Shown piece by piece: positions 1 through 8,604 of a DNA stretch of 64,000 bases; position 1 is the stretch's first letter; the number at the start of each line of letters is the position of its first letter. Source of the stretch: Maribacter sp. BPC-D8 (lineage in GTDB: Bacteria > Bacteroidota > Bacteroidia > Flavobacteriales > Flavobacteriaceae); assembly GCF_035207705.1 (NCBI RefSeq), contig NZ_CP128187.1, forward strand, positions 4,650,001-4,714,000, in the 5' to 3' direction. The translations under genes were made by a program, and so were the position numbers. Under the pieces are notes generated by a model, which saw nothing but the letters and a program-made list of their open reading frames with translations, did no database searches and had not been told where the DNA came from.

Positions 1-409
1 GACTGAAGAAGAGTTTAAGGCGGTATATGAAGTGAATGTTTTTGGGGTTGCAGCTATGACCAGACTCATTGTTCCATTTATGGGTAAAGATGCTCATGTG
101 CTTACCATTAGCTCAATGGGCGGTATTCAAGGTAGTGCGAAATTCCCAGGTCTTTCGGCATATAGTTCTAGTAAAGGAGCAGTACTTACGCTTACAGAAT
201 TATTAGCAGAGGAATTTAAAGAAACAGGTCCGGCATTTAATGCACTTGCCTTAGGTGCGGTGCAAACAGAAATGTTAGAAGAAGCTTTCCCAGGTTATGA
301 GGCCCCTGTGAGTGCGAAAGAGATGGCGGAATATATAATGGACTTTGCTTTAAAGGGGCAAAAAATGTATAATGGTAAAATTTTACAAGTAAGCAGTAGT
401 ACACCTTAA
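1..409 (+). CDS. SDR family oxidoreductase, 5'-truncated by the window edge
   Basis: This is the C-terminal part of a short-chain dehydrogenase/reductase. The frame is open from base 2, so the GTG at 32 is not the true start. The catalytic region is present: the serine strand (TISSMGG) and the YxxxK signature (YSSSK), followed by the usual LTELLAEEF helix and a substrate-loop segment. The N-terminal TGxxxGxG cofactor motif lies outside the window, so cofactor preference cannot be judged. The stop is two bases before the next ATG, so it is probably cotranscribed with the SprT gene. The substrate is unknown. Confidence 0.85.
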   Translation, partial: TEEEFKAVYEVNVFGVAAMTRLIVPFMGKDAHVLTISSMGGIQGSAKFPGLSAYSSSKGAVLTLTELLAEEFKETGPAFNALALGAVQTEMLEEAFPGYEAPVSAKEMAEYIMDFALKGQKMYNGKILQVSSSTP

Positions 410-411
410 GA

Positions 412-1014
412 ATGCAAGAAACGTTATCTAAATATCTTCCTGAATTAGCGGTTGGTCCATGTTATGCACTAATTAAAGATAGTCAGGTGCATTTAAAAAT
501 CGTGAATGAACGTGTTACTAGGCATGGTGATTATCGAATGCGAAAAGATGGTAACCATCAGATCACGGTTAATGCATCTTTAAACAAGTATAGGTTCTTA
601 ATTACTTTAATTCATGAAATAGCCCATTTAATAGCATTTGAAAAATATGGCCGTACTATTAAGCCACATGGTTTAGAATGGAAAAGAACGTTTCAATACC
701 TAATGCTTCCATTCATACGTCCAGAGATATTTCCTTCACAGCTTTTACCTTTATTGGCTAGACATTTTAAGAATCCGAAGGCAAGCAGTAGTACTGATGC
801 TCAACTATCTATTGCTTTAAAAAAATTCGATGAACAACAATCGGAAAAAACTTACGTTTACGAATTACCTATAGGGTGTGTGTTTCGTATCCATAATGGT
901 AAACTTTTTAAAAAAGGTAATAAACGAACTAAGCGTTATGAGTGTGTAGAATTATCATCAGGAAGGATGTTTCTTTTTCAACCAAATGCTGAAGTAGAAT
1001 TAATAAAAAGCTGA
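412..1014 (+). CDS. SprT-like zinc metalloprotease-domain protein
   Basis: The 200-residue protein carries an HExxH zinc motif (HEIAH, residues 68-72) and a further histidine at about residue 86 in PHGLEW, the layout of the SprT/Spartan family. The C-terminal ~60 residues are basic and may bind nucleic acid or a protein partner. There is no signal peptide, so it is cytoplasmic. It lies 2 bases after the SDR stop and 1 base before the mannose-1-phosphate guanylyltransferase start, suggesting one tightly packed transcript. Bacterial SprT proteins are poorly understood; protease activity is inferred from the motif only. Confidence 0.85.
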   Translation: MQETLSKYLPELAVGPCYALIKDSQVHLKIVNERVTRHGDYRMRKDGNHQITVNASLNKYRFLITLIHEIAHLIAFEKYGRTIKPHGLEWKRTFQYLMLPFIRPEIFPSQLLPLLARHFKNPKASSSTDAQLSIALKKFDEQQSEKTYVYELPIGCVFRIHNGKLFKKGNKRTKRYECVELSSGRMFLFQPNAEVELIKS

Positions 1015-1015
1015 C

Positions 1016-2095
1016 ATGAACAAAAATTATTATGCCGTTTTAATGGCAGGTGGAGTAGGATCTAGATTCTGGCCAATAAGTACAAGTGAGAATCCGAAGC
1101 AATTTCATGATATGTTGGGTACGGGTGATACTCTTATTCAAAAAACGTTTCAAAGATTAAACAAATTCGTACCTACCGAGAATATTTTAATTCTTACCAA
1201 TGAACGTTATAATGATTTGGTGTTAGAGCAATTACCAATGGTAAAACAAGAACAGGTAGTTCTTGAACCAGCAATGAGAAATACAGCACCATGTATTTTA
1301 TATGCCGCAATGAAGATTCAAAAGATGAATGAAAATGCGGTAATGATAGTAGCTCCAAGTGACCATTGGATAGAAGATGAAGATGCATTTGCAAAAGATG
1401 TTACGGCATGTTTTAAAAAGTGTGAGACTGAAGATGTTTTGTGTACGTTAGGTATAAAACCTTCTTTCCCTAATACAGGTTTTGGGTATATAGAATATAA
1501 TAAGGCAGATACGGCACCTATTAAAAAAGTAAATCAGTTTAGAGAGAAGCCAGACTATGAAACTGCTAAAGATTTTCTAGCACAGGGTAACTTTTTGTGG
1601 AATGCAGGTATATTTATGTGGAGCGCAAAAACTATTGTAAACGCGTTTCAGAATTTTCAGCCAAAACAATATGCTTTGTTTAGAGATGGCTTAGTGTGTT
1701 ATAATACAGACGATGAAAAGAAATTTATTTCTGAGAACTATCCGAAAGCTGAAAATATATCTATCGATTACGCTATTTTAGAAAATTCAAAAGCTATCTA
1801 TGTTAAAGAAGCGACTTTTGATTGGAACGATTTAGGAACTTGGGGATCGTTGTACGACAAGTTAGATAAAGATGAGAATGAGAATGCTATAGTAAATGCT
1901 AAAGTATTGACGGAAGATGCTAATGGTAATATGATTAGGTCTAAAGCTGGTAAAGTAGTCGTTGTAGACGGACTTAACGATTATATTATAGTTGATAAAG
2001 ATGAAGTACTTTTGATCTACCCAAAGACAAAAGAACAAGATATTAAACAAGTTTTAAATAAGGTAAAAGATACCTTTGGTGATGAATTCGCTTAA
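1016..2095 (+). CDS. Mannose-1-phosphate guanylyltransferase
   Basis: It makes GDP-mannose from mannose-1-phosphate and GTP for polysaccharide and glycan synthesis. The N terminus has the nucleotidyltransferase signature (MAGGVGSRFWP, about residues 10-20), then the FREKP and NAGIFMW motifs of the ManC-type family. At 359 residues it is the short form: the C-terminal phosphomannose isomerase domain of ~470-residue bifunctional ManC proteins is absent. It starts 1 base after the SprT stop and ends 2 bases before the DUF389 gene, so the genes are probably cotranscribed. No capsule or O-antigen cluster is visible here. Confidence 0.93.
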   Translation: MNKNYYAVLMAGGVGSRFWPISTSENPKQFHDMLGTGDTLIQKTFQRLNKFVPTENILILTNERYNDLVLEQLPMVKQEQVVLEPAMRNTAPCILYAAMKIQKMNENAVMIVAPSDHWIEDEDAFAKDVTACFKKCETEDVLCTLGIKPSFPNTGFGYIEYNKADTAPIKKVNQFREKPDYETAKDFLAQGNFLWNAGIFMWSAKTIVNAFQNFQPKQYALFRDGLVCYNTDDEKKFISENYPKAENISIDYAILENSKAIYVKEATFDWNDLGTWGSLYDKLDKDENENAIVNAKVLTEDANGNMIRSKAGKVVVVDGLNDYIIVDKDEVLLIYPKTKEQDIKQVLNKVKDTFGDEFA

Positions 2096-2097
2096 AT

Positions 2098-3567
2098 ATG
2101 GAGAACAATCTTAATCAAGATAACATTACCCCTAACAGTAATGAGGGTAGTGGTAGTGAAGAAGTAAAAAAAGATTTTCAAGGTCTTTTAGGTAGTGTTA
2201 AAACGTTTCTTTCTGAGCTGTTGGACATTAGAACCAACACCGATCAGCAGGCGACGAAAGAAGCTATTATTGCCGATATTCCTTTTAAGGGGCATACTTC
2301 TTGGATTTTGATTTGTTCCATTTTTATTGCATCTATTGGTCTTAATGCCAATTCTACTGCTGTAGTTATTGGTGCGATGTTAATTTCTCCACTTATGGGT
2401 CCTATTTTAGGTATAGGTATGTCTGTGGCGATAAATGATATTGACACCTTAAAAAGATCATTGAAAAACTTTGCTGTAATGGTAGTTTTAAGTGTGATAA
2501 CGGCGTACTTATTCTATCGTTTTTTTCCGCTTAGAGATGAATCTTCAGAACTTTTGGCTAGAACTGAACCAGATATTAGAGATGTTTTAATAGCATTTTT
2601 TGGTGGTTTGGCATTGGTAATAGCACGTGCTAAGAAAGGTACAATTGCTAGTGTAATTTTTGGTGTTGCAATTGCCACGGCTTTAATGCCGCCTTTGTGT
2701 ACAGTAGGTTTTGGTTTGGCAATCGGAAATTGGGAGTATGCGAGGGGTGCAATGTACCTGTTCATTATTAATACAATTTTCATAGCCTTAGCAACTTTCT
2801 TGGTAATAAAGCTCCTGAAATTCCCCATGGTTCGTTACGTGAATTCGCAACGAAGAAAATTGATAGCTAGGCTTGCTTCTTTATTGGCGGTTTTGGTTAT
2901 GATACCTGCAGGTTTTACATTCTATAGTGTTTTTAAAAAATCGTTATTCAATAGAGATGCCGAAACTTTTATAACAGAAAAAATAGTGCCTTACCAATTT
3001 GCGGGTGAAGGCAAGTTTTTAAAAGATTTTAGTGAAGTAGATTATAATGATGAAGGTAAGTCGAAAATTGAACTAGTTTTCATGGGTAATGACGGTATAC
3101 CTGATAATGTAATTGCTACTTGGCGTGCGCAAATGGCAGAGTACAAACAGCTAAAAGGTACAGAGCTAGCCGTTGTTCAGGGTTCTAAAAGTGACGAGGC
3201 AAATGAACTAAAATATGTGAATGAGCTTTATGAATCTCAGAAAACTATTCTAACTAGTAAAGACGAGAAAATTCAGCTTTTAGAAAGTGAATTGGTAAGG
3301 CTGAACCAGATTTCATCAAATCAAATTCCTTTCAAAGAAATTAGTCTAGAGGCGAAAACGAATTATGAAAATTTAGAGCGAATAGGTTATGCTTATTTGA
3401 TTTCAACGGATTTTGCCAAAACCGATAGCATACCATTATTTGAAGTCACTTGGAAAAAGGAAGCCAAAAGAGCAGAAACAGTTAAAGATATGAGCAAGCT
3501 GCAAGATTGGTTGCGTCTAAGATTGAGTAATAAGAATATTCAGATTAAAGAGGTGCCTACAGAGTAG
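2098..3567 (+). CDS. DUF389 family multi-pass membrane protein
   Basis: The 489-residue protein has an acidic, hydrophilic N terminus (~60 residues), then a hydrophobic core of about six to seven helices (residues ~65-280) with the glycine-rich family segments GAMLISPLMGPILGIGM and FGVAIATALMPPLCTVG. These identify DUF389. A ~190-residue polar C-terminal domain follows, with a predicted coiled-coil stretch around residues 385-410. Function is unknown for the family; a transport role is only a guess. It is the last gene of the rightward run and converges on the MlaFE-like pair with a 2-base gap. Confidence 0.85.
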   Translation: MENNLNQDNITPNSNEGSGSEEVKKDFQGLLGSVKTFLSELLDIRTNTDQQATKEAIIADIPFKGHTSWILICSIFIASIGLNANSTAVVIGAMLISPLMGPILGIGMSVAINDIDTLKRSLKNFAVMVVLSVITAYLFYRFFPLRDESSELLARTEPDIRDVLIAFFGGLALVIARAKKGTIASVIFGVAIATALMPPLCTVGFGLAIGNWEYARGAMYLFIINTIFIALATFLVIKLLKFPMVRYVNSQRRKLIARLASLLAVLVMIPAGFTFYSVFKKSLFNRDAETFITEKIVPYQFAGEGKFLKDFSEVDYNDEGKSKIELVFMGNDGIPDNVIATWRAQMAEYKQLKGTELAVVQGSKSDEANELKYVNELYESQKTILTSKDEKIQLLESELVRLNQISSNQIPFKEISLEAKTNYENLERIGYAYLISTDFAKTDSIPLFEVTWKKEAKRAETVKDMSKLQDWLRLRLSNKNIQIKEVPTE

Positions 3568-3569
3568 GG

Positions 3570-4337
3570 TTAGTTTTGTTCTTGAATATACATTTGGCGT
3601 ACCTTTTTGAAAAGATCAGATGAATAAACAAAATTAGTTACCGCTTCATTATCGGTTTTGAAGATTTCGTTTTTAGTTCCTTCCCATTCTAAGAGACCGT
3701 CTTTTAGGAAGGTTATTTTTTCGCCAATTTGCATTACCGAGTTCATATCATGAGTATTTATTACGGTAGTAATATTATACTCTTCAGTAATTTCTTTGAT
3801 AAGGTTGTCAATAAGAATAGCCGTCTTAGGGTCTAAACCAGAATTAGGTTCATCGCAAAAAAGATATTTCGGATTCATAACTATAGCACGAGCAATAGCC
3901 ACACGTTTTTGCATACCACCAGAAATCTCAGATGGAAATTTATGATGTGCATCAATTAGGTTTACTCTTTTTAAAACCGCATCTACACGGTCTTTCATTT
4001 CAGATTTAGACTGCTTGGTAAACATTTCTAGAGGGAACATTACATTACCTTCGACCGACATACTATCAAAAAGGGCGCTACCTTGAAATACCATACCCAT
4101 TTCTTGTCTTAAATCGCGTTTCTCGTTATCGCTAAGGTCAGCATATAATTTTCCGTCATAGACAATATCGCCTTCCTCGGGGATGAATAATCCTAAAAGA
4201 CATTTAAGGAAAACAGTTTTACCTGATCCACTTTGCCCAATGATTAAATTAGTTTTTCCTTTTTCGAATGTAGTCGTAACCCCTTTAAGGATATGAGCAT
4301 CACCAAAAGATTTATGTATGTCTCGTACTTCTATCAT
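3570..4337 (-). CDS. ABC transporter ATP-binding protein, MlaF-like
   Basis: This is the ATPase of an MCE/Mla-type phospholipid transporter. It has Walker A (GQSGSGKT), signature (SGGMQKR) and Walker B (YLFCDEPNSGLDP) motifs. The frame continues upstream, but the ATG at 4337 (MIEVRDIHKSF) fits the family start and overlaps the permease stop as TAATG, a classic coupling arrangement. This gives 255 residues. It pairs with the permease directly upstream. No MlaD-like MCE substrate-binding gene lies next to the pair, so that part must be encoded elsewhere. Confidence 0.92.
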   Translation of the reverse strand: MIEVRDIHKSFGDAHILKGVTTTFEKGKTNLIIGQSGSGKTVFLKCLLGLFIPEEGDIVYDGKLYADLSDNEKRDLRQEMGMVFQGSALFDSMSVEGNVMFPLEMFTKQSKSEMKDRVDAVLKRVNLIDAHHKFPSEISGGMQKRVAIARAIVMNPKYLFCDEPNSGLDPKTAILIDNLIKEITEEYNITTVINTHDMNSVMQIGEKITFLKDGLLEWEGTKNEIFKTDNEAVTNFVYSSDLFKKVRQMYIQEQN

Positions 4338-5074
4338 TATCCTAGCAAAAGTTGGGTTAATATGTAGTTGAGTATAATAATTACAACACTCGTCCAAACG
4401 AACGCTGTCGTACTTGCCTTACCAACCTCTAAAGCTCCGCCGCGCATATAAAATCCATGAAACGATGGTATTGTTGCAATCACAAAGGCAAAAATCAAGG
4501 TCTTAACAAATGCATATGCAATATGAAAAGGAACAAAATCTGATTGTAGTCCTGTTATAAAATCTTCGCTAGTTAAAAATCCGCCGAAAACTCCAGCCAT
4601 CCATCCACCGAATATTCCAACATACATAGAAATTGCAATAGCGAAAGGGTAAAAAAGCATTGCAATAATCTTAGGGAATACTAAGTAATTTAATGAATTT
4701 ACGCCCATTACCTCTAAAGCATCTATTTGTTCGGTTACACGCATGGTGCCAATACTAGATGTAATGTAGGAGCCCACTTTACCGGCCATTATTATAGATA
4801 CGAAAGTAGGTGCAAATTCTAATATTACAGATTGGCGAGTTGCAAAACCAATTAGATTTCGCGGTATTAATGGGTTGGTGAGATTAAGTGCTGTTTGTAT
4901 GGCTACAACGGCACCGATAAAAAAGGAAATGAATATAATAATACCCAATGAGCTAAATATCAACTCATCTATTTCCTTGAATATAAGGGACTTCATTATT
5001 CTCCATTTCGTAGGTTTTTTAAAAACCTCGCGGATCATAATTGCATAGCTCCCTACAGATGCTAAATAGTTCAT
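4337..5074 (-). CDS. MlaE-family ABC transporter permease
   Basis: The 245-residue integral membrane protein has about five to six helices and the MlaE signature around GKVGSYITSSIGTMRVTEQIDALEVMG (split here: GKVGSYITSSIG, then TEQIDALEVMGV). In this family the permease works with an MlaF ATPase and an MCE protein to move phospholipids between inner and outer membranes. It is the first gene of a two-gene leftward operon whose ATPase start overlaps its stop codon. It diverges from the PafA-like phosphatase, with about 110 bases between them for two promoters. Confidence 0.92.
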   Translation of the reverse strand: MNYLASVGSYAIMIREVFKKPTKWRIMKSLIFKEIDELIFSSLGIIIFISFFIGAVVAIQTALNLTNPLIPRNLIGFATRQSVILEFAPTFVSIIMAGKVGSYITSSIGTMRVTEQIDALEVMGVNSLNYLVFPKIIAMLFYPFAIAISMYVGIFGGWMAGVFGGFLTSEDFITGLQSDFVPFHIAYAFVKTLIFAFVIATIPSFHGFYMRGGALEVGKASTTAFVWTSVVIIILNYILTQLLLG

Positions 5075-5160
5075 TGATTGAAAATATATTTCTTACCGTA
5101 AAAATAACAATAAAGGACCTGATTTAACCTCCGTTTAATCTTTAAAGATGTAAATTATTT

Positions 5161-5168
5161 TACATTTG
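5161..5168 (+). promoter_or_regulatory. Bacteroidetes -7 promoter element for the PafA-like gene
   Basis: TACATTTG matches the TAnnTTTG consensus exactly and lies 18 bases before ATG 5187. It overlaps the TTG at 5166 that would otherwise extend the reading frame, so that upstream start is unlikely. A good -33 TTTG is not evident. Confidence 0.6.
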
Positions 5169-5186
5169 TGTAACAATCCTATCCGT

Positions 5187-6860
5187 ATGAAAATGAAAAA
5201 ATATTTTGTTGCTTCTTTATTTGTAAGCACGATGTTATTGGTGAACGCCTTAAACGCTCAAAAGAAAAATAAGGAAAATACAAATGATGACCTTTTAAGG
5301 GTAAAACCAAAATTGGTGGTTGGTATTGTAGTTGACCAAATGCGTTATGATTATATAACACGTTTTTATGATCATTTTGGAAATGATGGATTCAAAAGAC
5401 TTGTAGAACAAGGGTTCAATTGTAAAAACAACCATTTCAACTATGCGCCTACAAGTACGGGACCTGGGCACACATCTGTGTATACGGGTACTACACCTGC
5501 AGTGCACGGAATAATCGGTAATAATTGGTACGATAAAGAGATTGATGCAAGTGTGTATTGTGCTAGTGATGACACCTATACTTCGGTAGGGACTACGGCA
5601 GATGCTGGGCAAATGTCACCACACCGTATGGATGTTACAACTATAACAGACGAAGTGCGTTTAAGTAGCCAAATGCAAGGCAAGACTATAGCCATAGCCT
5701 TAAAGGATAGAGGTGCAGTTTTACCTGGTGGGCATACTGCTAATGCAGCTTATTGGTTTCATGGAGCAAATGAAGGGAATTGGATAACAAGTTCTTATTA
5801 CATGAGTCAACTTCCAAAATGGGTTAATGATTTTAATTCATCGGGTACGGCACAATCTTATAAAAGAGAATGGAATACGTTAAAAGATATTAAGGAATAC
5901 AAAGAGAGTGGAACTGATAATAACCTTTTTGAAGGAAAATTTGAAGGAGAAACTACAACTTCATTCCCTCATAATACTCCTGCATTGCTAGATAAGACAA
6001 AAGATTTTGATATTATAAAGGCAACACCTTTTGGTAATTCCTTGACTGCAGATTTTGCTATTGAGGCATTGAAACAAGAGGGTTTGGGTAAAGACGATAT
6101 AACAGATTTTCTAGCGGTAAGTTTTTCAAGTACCGATTATGTAGGGCATATGTACGGCGTTAATTCTAAAGAAGTTCAAGATACTTATTTAAGGTTAGAT
6201 GCAGATTTAGAAAGGTTATTCAAAGCATTGGATAAGAATGTTGGCGAAGGGGAGTATACTTTATTTTTGACAGCTGATCATGCGGCTGTTGAGGTTCCGA
6301 CGTATTTAAAAAGTGAAAAAATACCAGCTGGTTACGTAGATACAGCTGCTAATAAAAAGAGATTGAGCGAATTTCTACAGTACAAGTATGGTACAGAAGA
6401 TATTATTAAAAACGTTTCTAACAATCAAATATTCTTAGATCATAAAATTGTAAAAAATCTAGACCTAAGCTTAGCTGATGTACAAGTTGAAATTGCTCAA
6501 GAATATTTAGGTTATGATGCAATAGATAGAGTGTATACAGCGAATCAAATGTGGAGTACAAATTACACCCATGGTGTTCCTTATATCTTACAGAATGGCT
6601 ATAGTCAAAGGAGATCGGGTGATGTATTAGTAGTATTTAAACCAGGATTTATTTCTTATGGTACAACAGGTTCTACACATGGTTCACCACAAATTTATGA
6701 TACACATGCACCGTTATTGTTTTATGGTATGGGTATTAAGCCAGGTTCTACAGTTAACAGAACAGAGATTCCTGATATTGCACCAACCATTTCAGCGTTG
6801 TTAGGTATATCTTTTCCGAACGGAACAACTGGTAAACCTATAACAGAAGTGTTTAAATAA
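5187..6860 (+). CDS. PafA-like secreted alkaline phosphatase
   Basis: It belongs to the alkaline phosphatase superfamily and has an N-terminal Sec signal peptide ending near NALNAQ, so it acts in the periplasm or outside. Counted from ATG 5187, it has the likely threonine nucleophile T91 (TSTGPGHTS), N112 (GNNWYD) and the Lys/Arg pair near 173/175 (KDRGAVLPGGH), which are the phosphomonoesterase residues of the phosphate-insensitive enzyme PafA. Metal ligands appear as VDQMRYD, STDYVGH, TADHA and GSTHGS. Length (557 residues) is normal for the family. The role is phosphate release from organic phosphomonoesters. murI starts 1 base after its stop. Confidence 0.9.
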   Translation: MKMKKYFVASLFVSTMLLVNALNAQKKNKENTNDDLLRVKPKLVVGIVVDQMRYDYITRFYDHFGNDGFKRLVEQGFNCKNNHFNYAPTSTGPGHTSVYTGTTPAVHGIIGNNWYDKEIDASVYCASDDTYTSVGTTADAGQMSPHRMDVTTITDEVRLSSQMQGKTIAIALKDRGAVLPGGHTANAAYWFHGANEGNWITSSYYMSQLPKWVNDFNSSGTAQSYKREWNTLKDIKEYKESGTDNNLFEGKFEGETTTSFPHNTPALLDKTKDFDIIKATPFGNSLTADFAIEALKQEGLGKDDITDFLAVSFSSTDYVGHMYGVNSKEVQDTYLRLDADLERLFKALDKNVGEGEYTLFLTADHAAVEVPTYLKSEKIPAGYVDTAANKKRLSEFLQYKYGTEDIIKNVSNNQIFLDHKIVKNLDLSLADVQVEIAQEYLGYDAIDRVYTANQMWSTNYTHGVPYILQNGYSQRRSGDVLVVFKPGFISYGTTGSTHGSPQIYDTHAPLLFYGMGIKPGSTVNRTEIPDIAPTISALLGISFPNGTTGKPITEVFK

Positions 6861-6861
6861 T

Positions 6862-7650
6862 ATGGACGATAGGCAAATAGGTATTTTCGATTCTGGTATT
6901 GGCGGCACTTCTATCTGGGGAGAAATACAAGAGCTTTTACCTAATGAAAAATGCATTTATTTGGCAGATAGTAAGAATGCGCCTTATGGAGAAAAATCTG
7001 AAGAACGAATTTTAGAGCTGAGTATAAAGAACACCGAATATTTATTAAGCCAAGGTTGTAAAATTATAGTCGTTGCCTGTAATACGGCAACGACAAACGC
7101 TATTGATTATTTAAGGGCAAATTATACTGTTCCTTTTATAGGTATTGAGCCAGCACTAAAACCTGCGGCTATAAATACTAAATCTAAGATTGTGGGTGTT
7201 TTAGCTACTAAGGGGACTTTGTCGAGTAGTCTATTTCATAGTACCTCAAAAAATCATGCTGCTGGTATTACTGTTTTAGAACAACGAGGCACCGGTTTGG
7301 TAGAGATGATTGAGAACGGAAACCTTCAAGGCGATGAATTATACCATTTGTTAGAGGGGTATATAAAACCTATGCTTGAAAAGGGAATGGATTATCTTGT
7401 TTTGGGCTGTACGCATTACCCATATTTAATTCCGCTATTGAAAAAAATGCTACCAGAAAATGTAACTATAATTGACTCTGGTCAGGCAGTGGCGCGACAA
7501 ACAAAAACAGTTTTAGCCAAAAACGAGTTGTTGACCAATTCTACAAATGTTGGTATTCATCAATTTTATACGAATGGTGATGAAAAAGTACTTGCTTCGA
7601 TTTTAGAGTCCGCTAAGCCAAAGTACACCGTTTCTTTTAAAGACTTTTAA
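6862..7650 (+). CDS. murI: Glutamate racemase
   Basis: It interconverts L- and D-glutamate, supplying D-Glu for peptidoglycan. Both catalytic cysteines are in their usual contexts, VACNTATT in the first half and LGCTHYPYL in the second. The N terminus has the FDSGIGG phosphate/substrate loop. Length (262 residues) is typical. It follows the phosphatase stop by one base, so the two are probably cotranscribed. Its 3' end overlaps the convergent folA gene by 14 bases. Confidence 0.96.
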   Translation: MDDRQIGIFDSGIGGTSIWGEIQELLPNEKCIYLADSKNAPYGEKSEERILELSIKNTEYLLSQGCKIIVVACNTATTNAIDYLRANYTVPFIGIEPALKPAAINTKSKIVGVLATKGTLSSSLFHSTSKNHAAGITVLEQRGTGLVEMIENGNLQGDELYHLLEGYIKPMLEKGMDYLVLGCTHYPYLIPLLKKMLPENVTIIDSGQAVARQTKTVLAKNELLTNSTNVGIHQFYTNGDEKVLASILESAKPKYTVSFKDF

Positions 7651-8152
7651 GCGTATTTTCTTTTTTGACGTAGGTTAAATAAGTGAATGATAACTTGTGT
7701 TTTTCGTCTGTTGGGTGAAACTCTTGGTTTGTTAGCATCCAATAGTTCTCATCAATTTCTGGAAAAAAGGTATCGGCATCTTCAAAAGTAGCATGCACAC
7801 GGGTAAGTTCTATTTTGTCAGAATGCTTTTCACCTTGCTTGTAAATTTCTCCGCCACCAATTATAAAGGCAATTTCATTTCCCACTAAATCTACTGCTTC
7901 ATCTAAAGAGTGCACTACTTTACATTCATTATAGTCTACCGAGTAATTTTTATCTCTGGTAATGATGATATGGGTTCTGTTTGGTAAAGGCTTAGGGAAA
8001 CTTTCATATGTTTTTCTGCCCATTATAATTTTATGACCAGACGTTAATTTCTTGAATCTTTTAAAATCATCTGGTAAATGCCAAAGCAAATCGTTGTCTT
8101 TGCCTAAAGCGTTGTTTTCTGCTGCCGCAGCTATCATTATAAGTGTGCTCAA
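7637..8152 (-). CDS. folA: Dihydrofolate reductase
   Basis: It reduces dihydrofolate to tetrahydrofolate with NADPH. The family pattern is clear: IAAAAENNALGKDNDLLWHLP near the N terminus (read as IAAAAENNALG then LLWHLP), then IMGRKTYESFP, NRTHIIITR and FIIGGGEIY. The start is a TTG at 8150-8152. It overlaps the TGA of the upstream 2TM gene and keeps the first beta strand (TLIMIAAA); the next in-frame ATG at 8137 would remove most of that strand. Translational coupling is therefore likely. It recycles the dihydrofolate made by ThyA, whose gene is about 5 kb away. Confidence 0.95.
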   Translation of the reverse strand: MSTLIMIAAAAENNALGKDNDLLWHLPDDFKRFKKLTSGHKIIMGRKTYESFPKPLPNRTHIIITRDKNYSVDYNECKVVHSLDEAVDLVGNEIAFIIGGGEIYKQGEKHSDKIELTRVHATFEDADTFFPEIDENYWMLTNQEFHPTDEKHKLSFTYLTYVKKENTLKSL

Positions 8153-8550
8153 AGTAGTTTTTTTTTAGGTTCGGGTTCAATTGCGGTAGGTAGTTTTATT
8201 TCCTGTTCAATTTCTTTCTCCATTTCAGCAATGCGTTTCTTTTGCTTCGCTACTAATTTCTCACGTTGTGAACGTTCCCAGTCATTACCCATAAATTTAT
8301 TGGTGACAAAGACATTGAAAATGTGTAGAACAAATAGAAATCCCCAAAAGGTAATAGCCCAAACGAACCAATTATATTCTTGTCCGTATTTTAATATTTT
8401 ATTGATAAGCACCAAGAAAACACTACCAACTAAAAATACTACGAAATGCGTGTAAAGGCGTTTTTTTTGTTTAACCCTTTTTTGAGCATTCTCTAATAGC
8501 TCATGCTGCTCTAAATCTAATTTGGAGGTATTTTTATTTCTAGAAAACAT
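8149..8550 (-). CDS. 2TM domain-containing membrane protein
   Basis: The 133-residue protein has a basic N terminus, two adjacent transmembrane helices (residues ~35-55 and ~62-85) and a charged, probably helical C-terminal tail rich in Lys and Glu. The pattern matches the short 2TM family common in Bacteroidetes, often found as a stand-alone protein or attached to a histidine kinase. Its stop overlaps the TTG start of folA, so it is the first gene of a two-gene unit. The function is unknown. Confidence 0.75.
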   Translation of the reverse strand: MFSRNKNTSKLDLEQHELLENAQKRVKQKKRLYTHFVVFLVGSVFLVLINKILKYGQEYNWFVWAITFWGFLFVLHIFNVFVTNKFMGNDWERSQREKLVAKQKKRIAEMEKEIEQEIKLPTAIEPEPKKKLL

Positions 8551-8558
8551 ACTCTTCC

Positions 8559-8577
8559 TATCTTTGGTATAAAGATA
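8559..8577. promoter_or_regulatory. Back-to-back divergent -7 elements in a palindrome
   Basis: TATCTTTG (8559-8566, plus strand) is a perfect -7 element for the PLP enzyme at 8605. TATCTTTA read on the minus strand (8570-8577) matches seven of eight positions for the 2TM-folA unit. Together they form a palindrome with 7-base arms and a 5-base centre, so the two promoters overlap. Confidence 0.5.
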
Positions 8578-8604
8578 CAGGAAATGTATTATACGCTATA
8601 ATCA

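Noticed and set aside
5166..5186. TTG-initiated extension of the PafA-like gene
   Set aside because: The codon lies in the -7 promoter element; the signal peptide starts at 5187.
5295..5612. 105-codon minus-strand frame inside the phosphatase gene
   Set aside because: It is the complement of the active-site region of a well-supported enzyme, and no promoter is seen.
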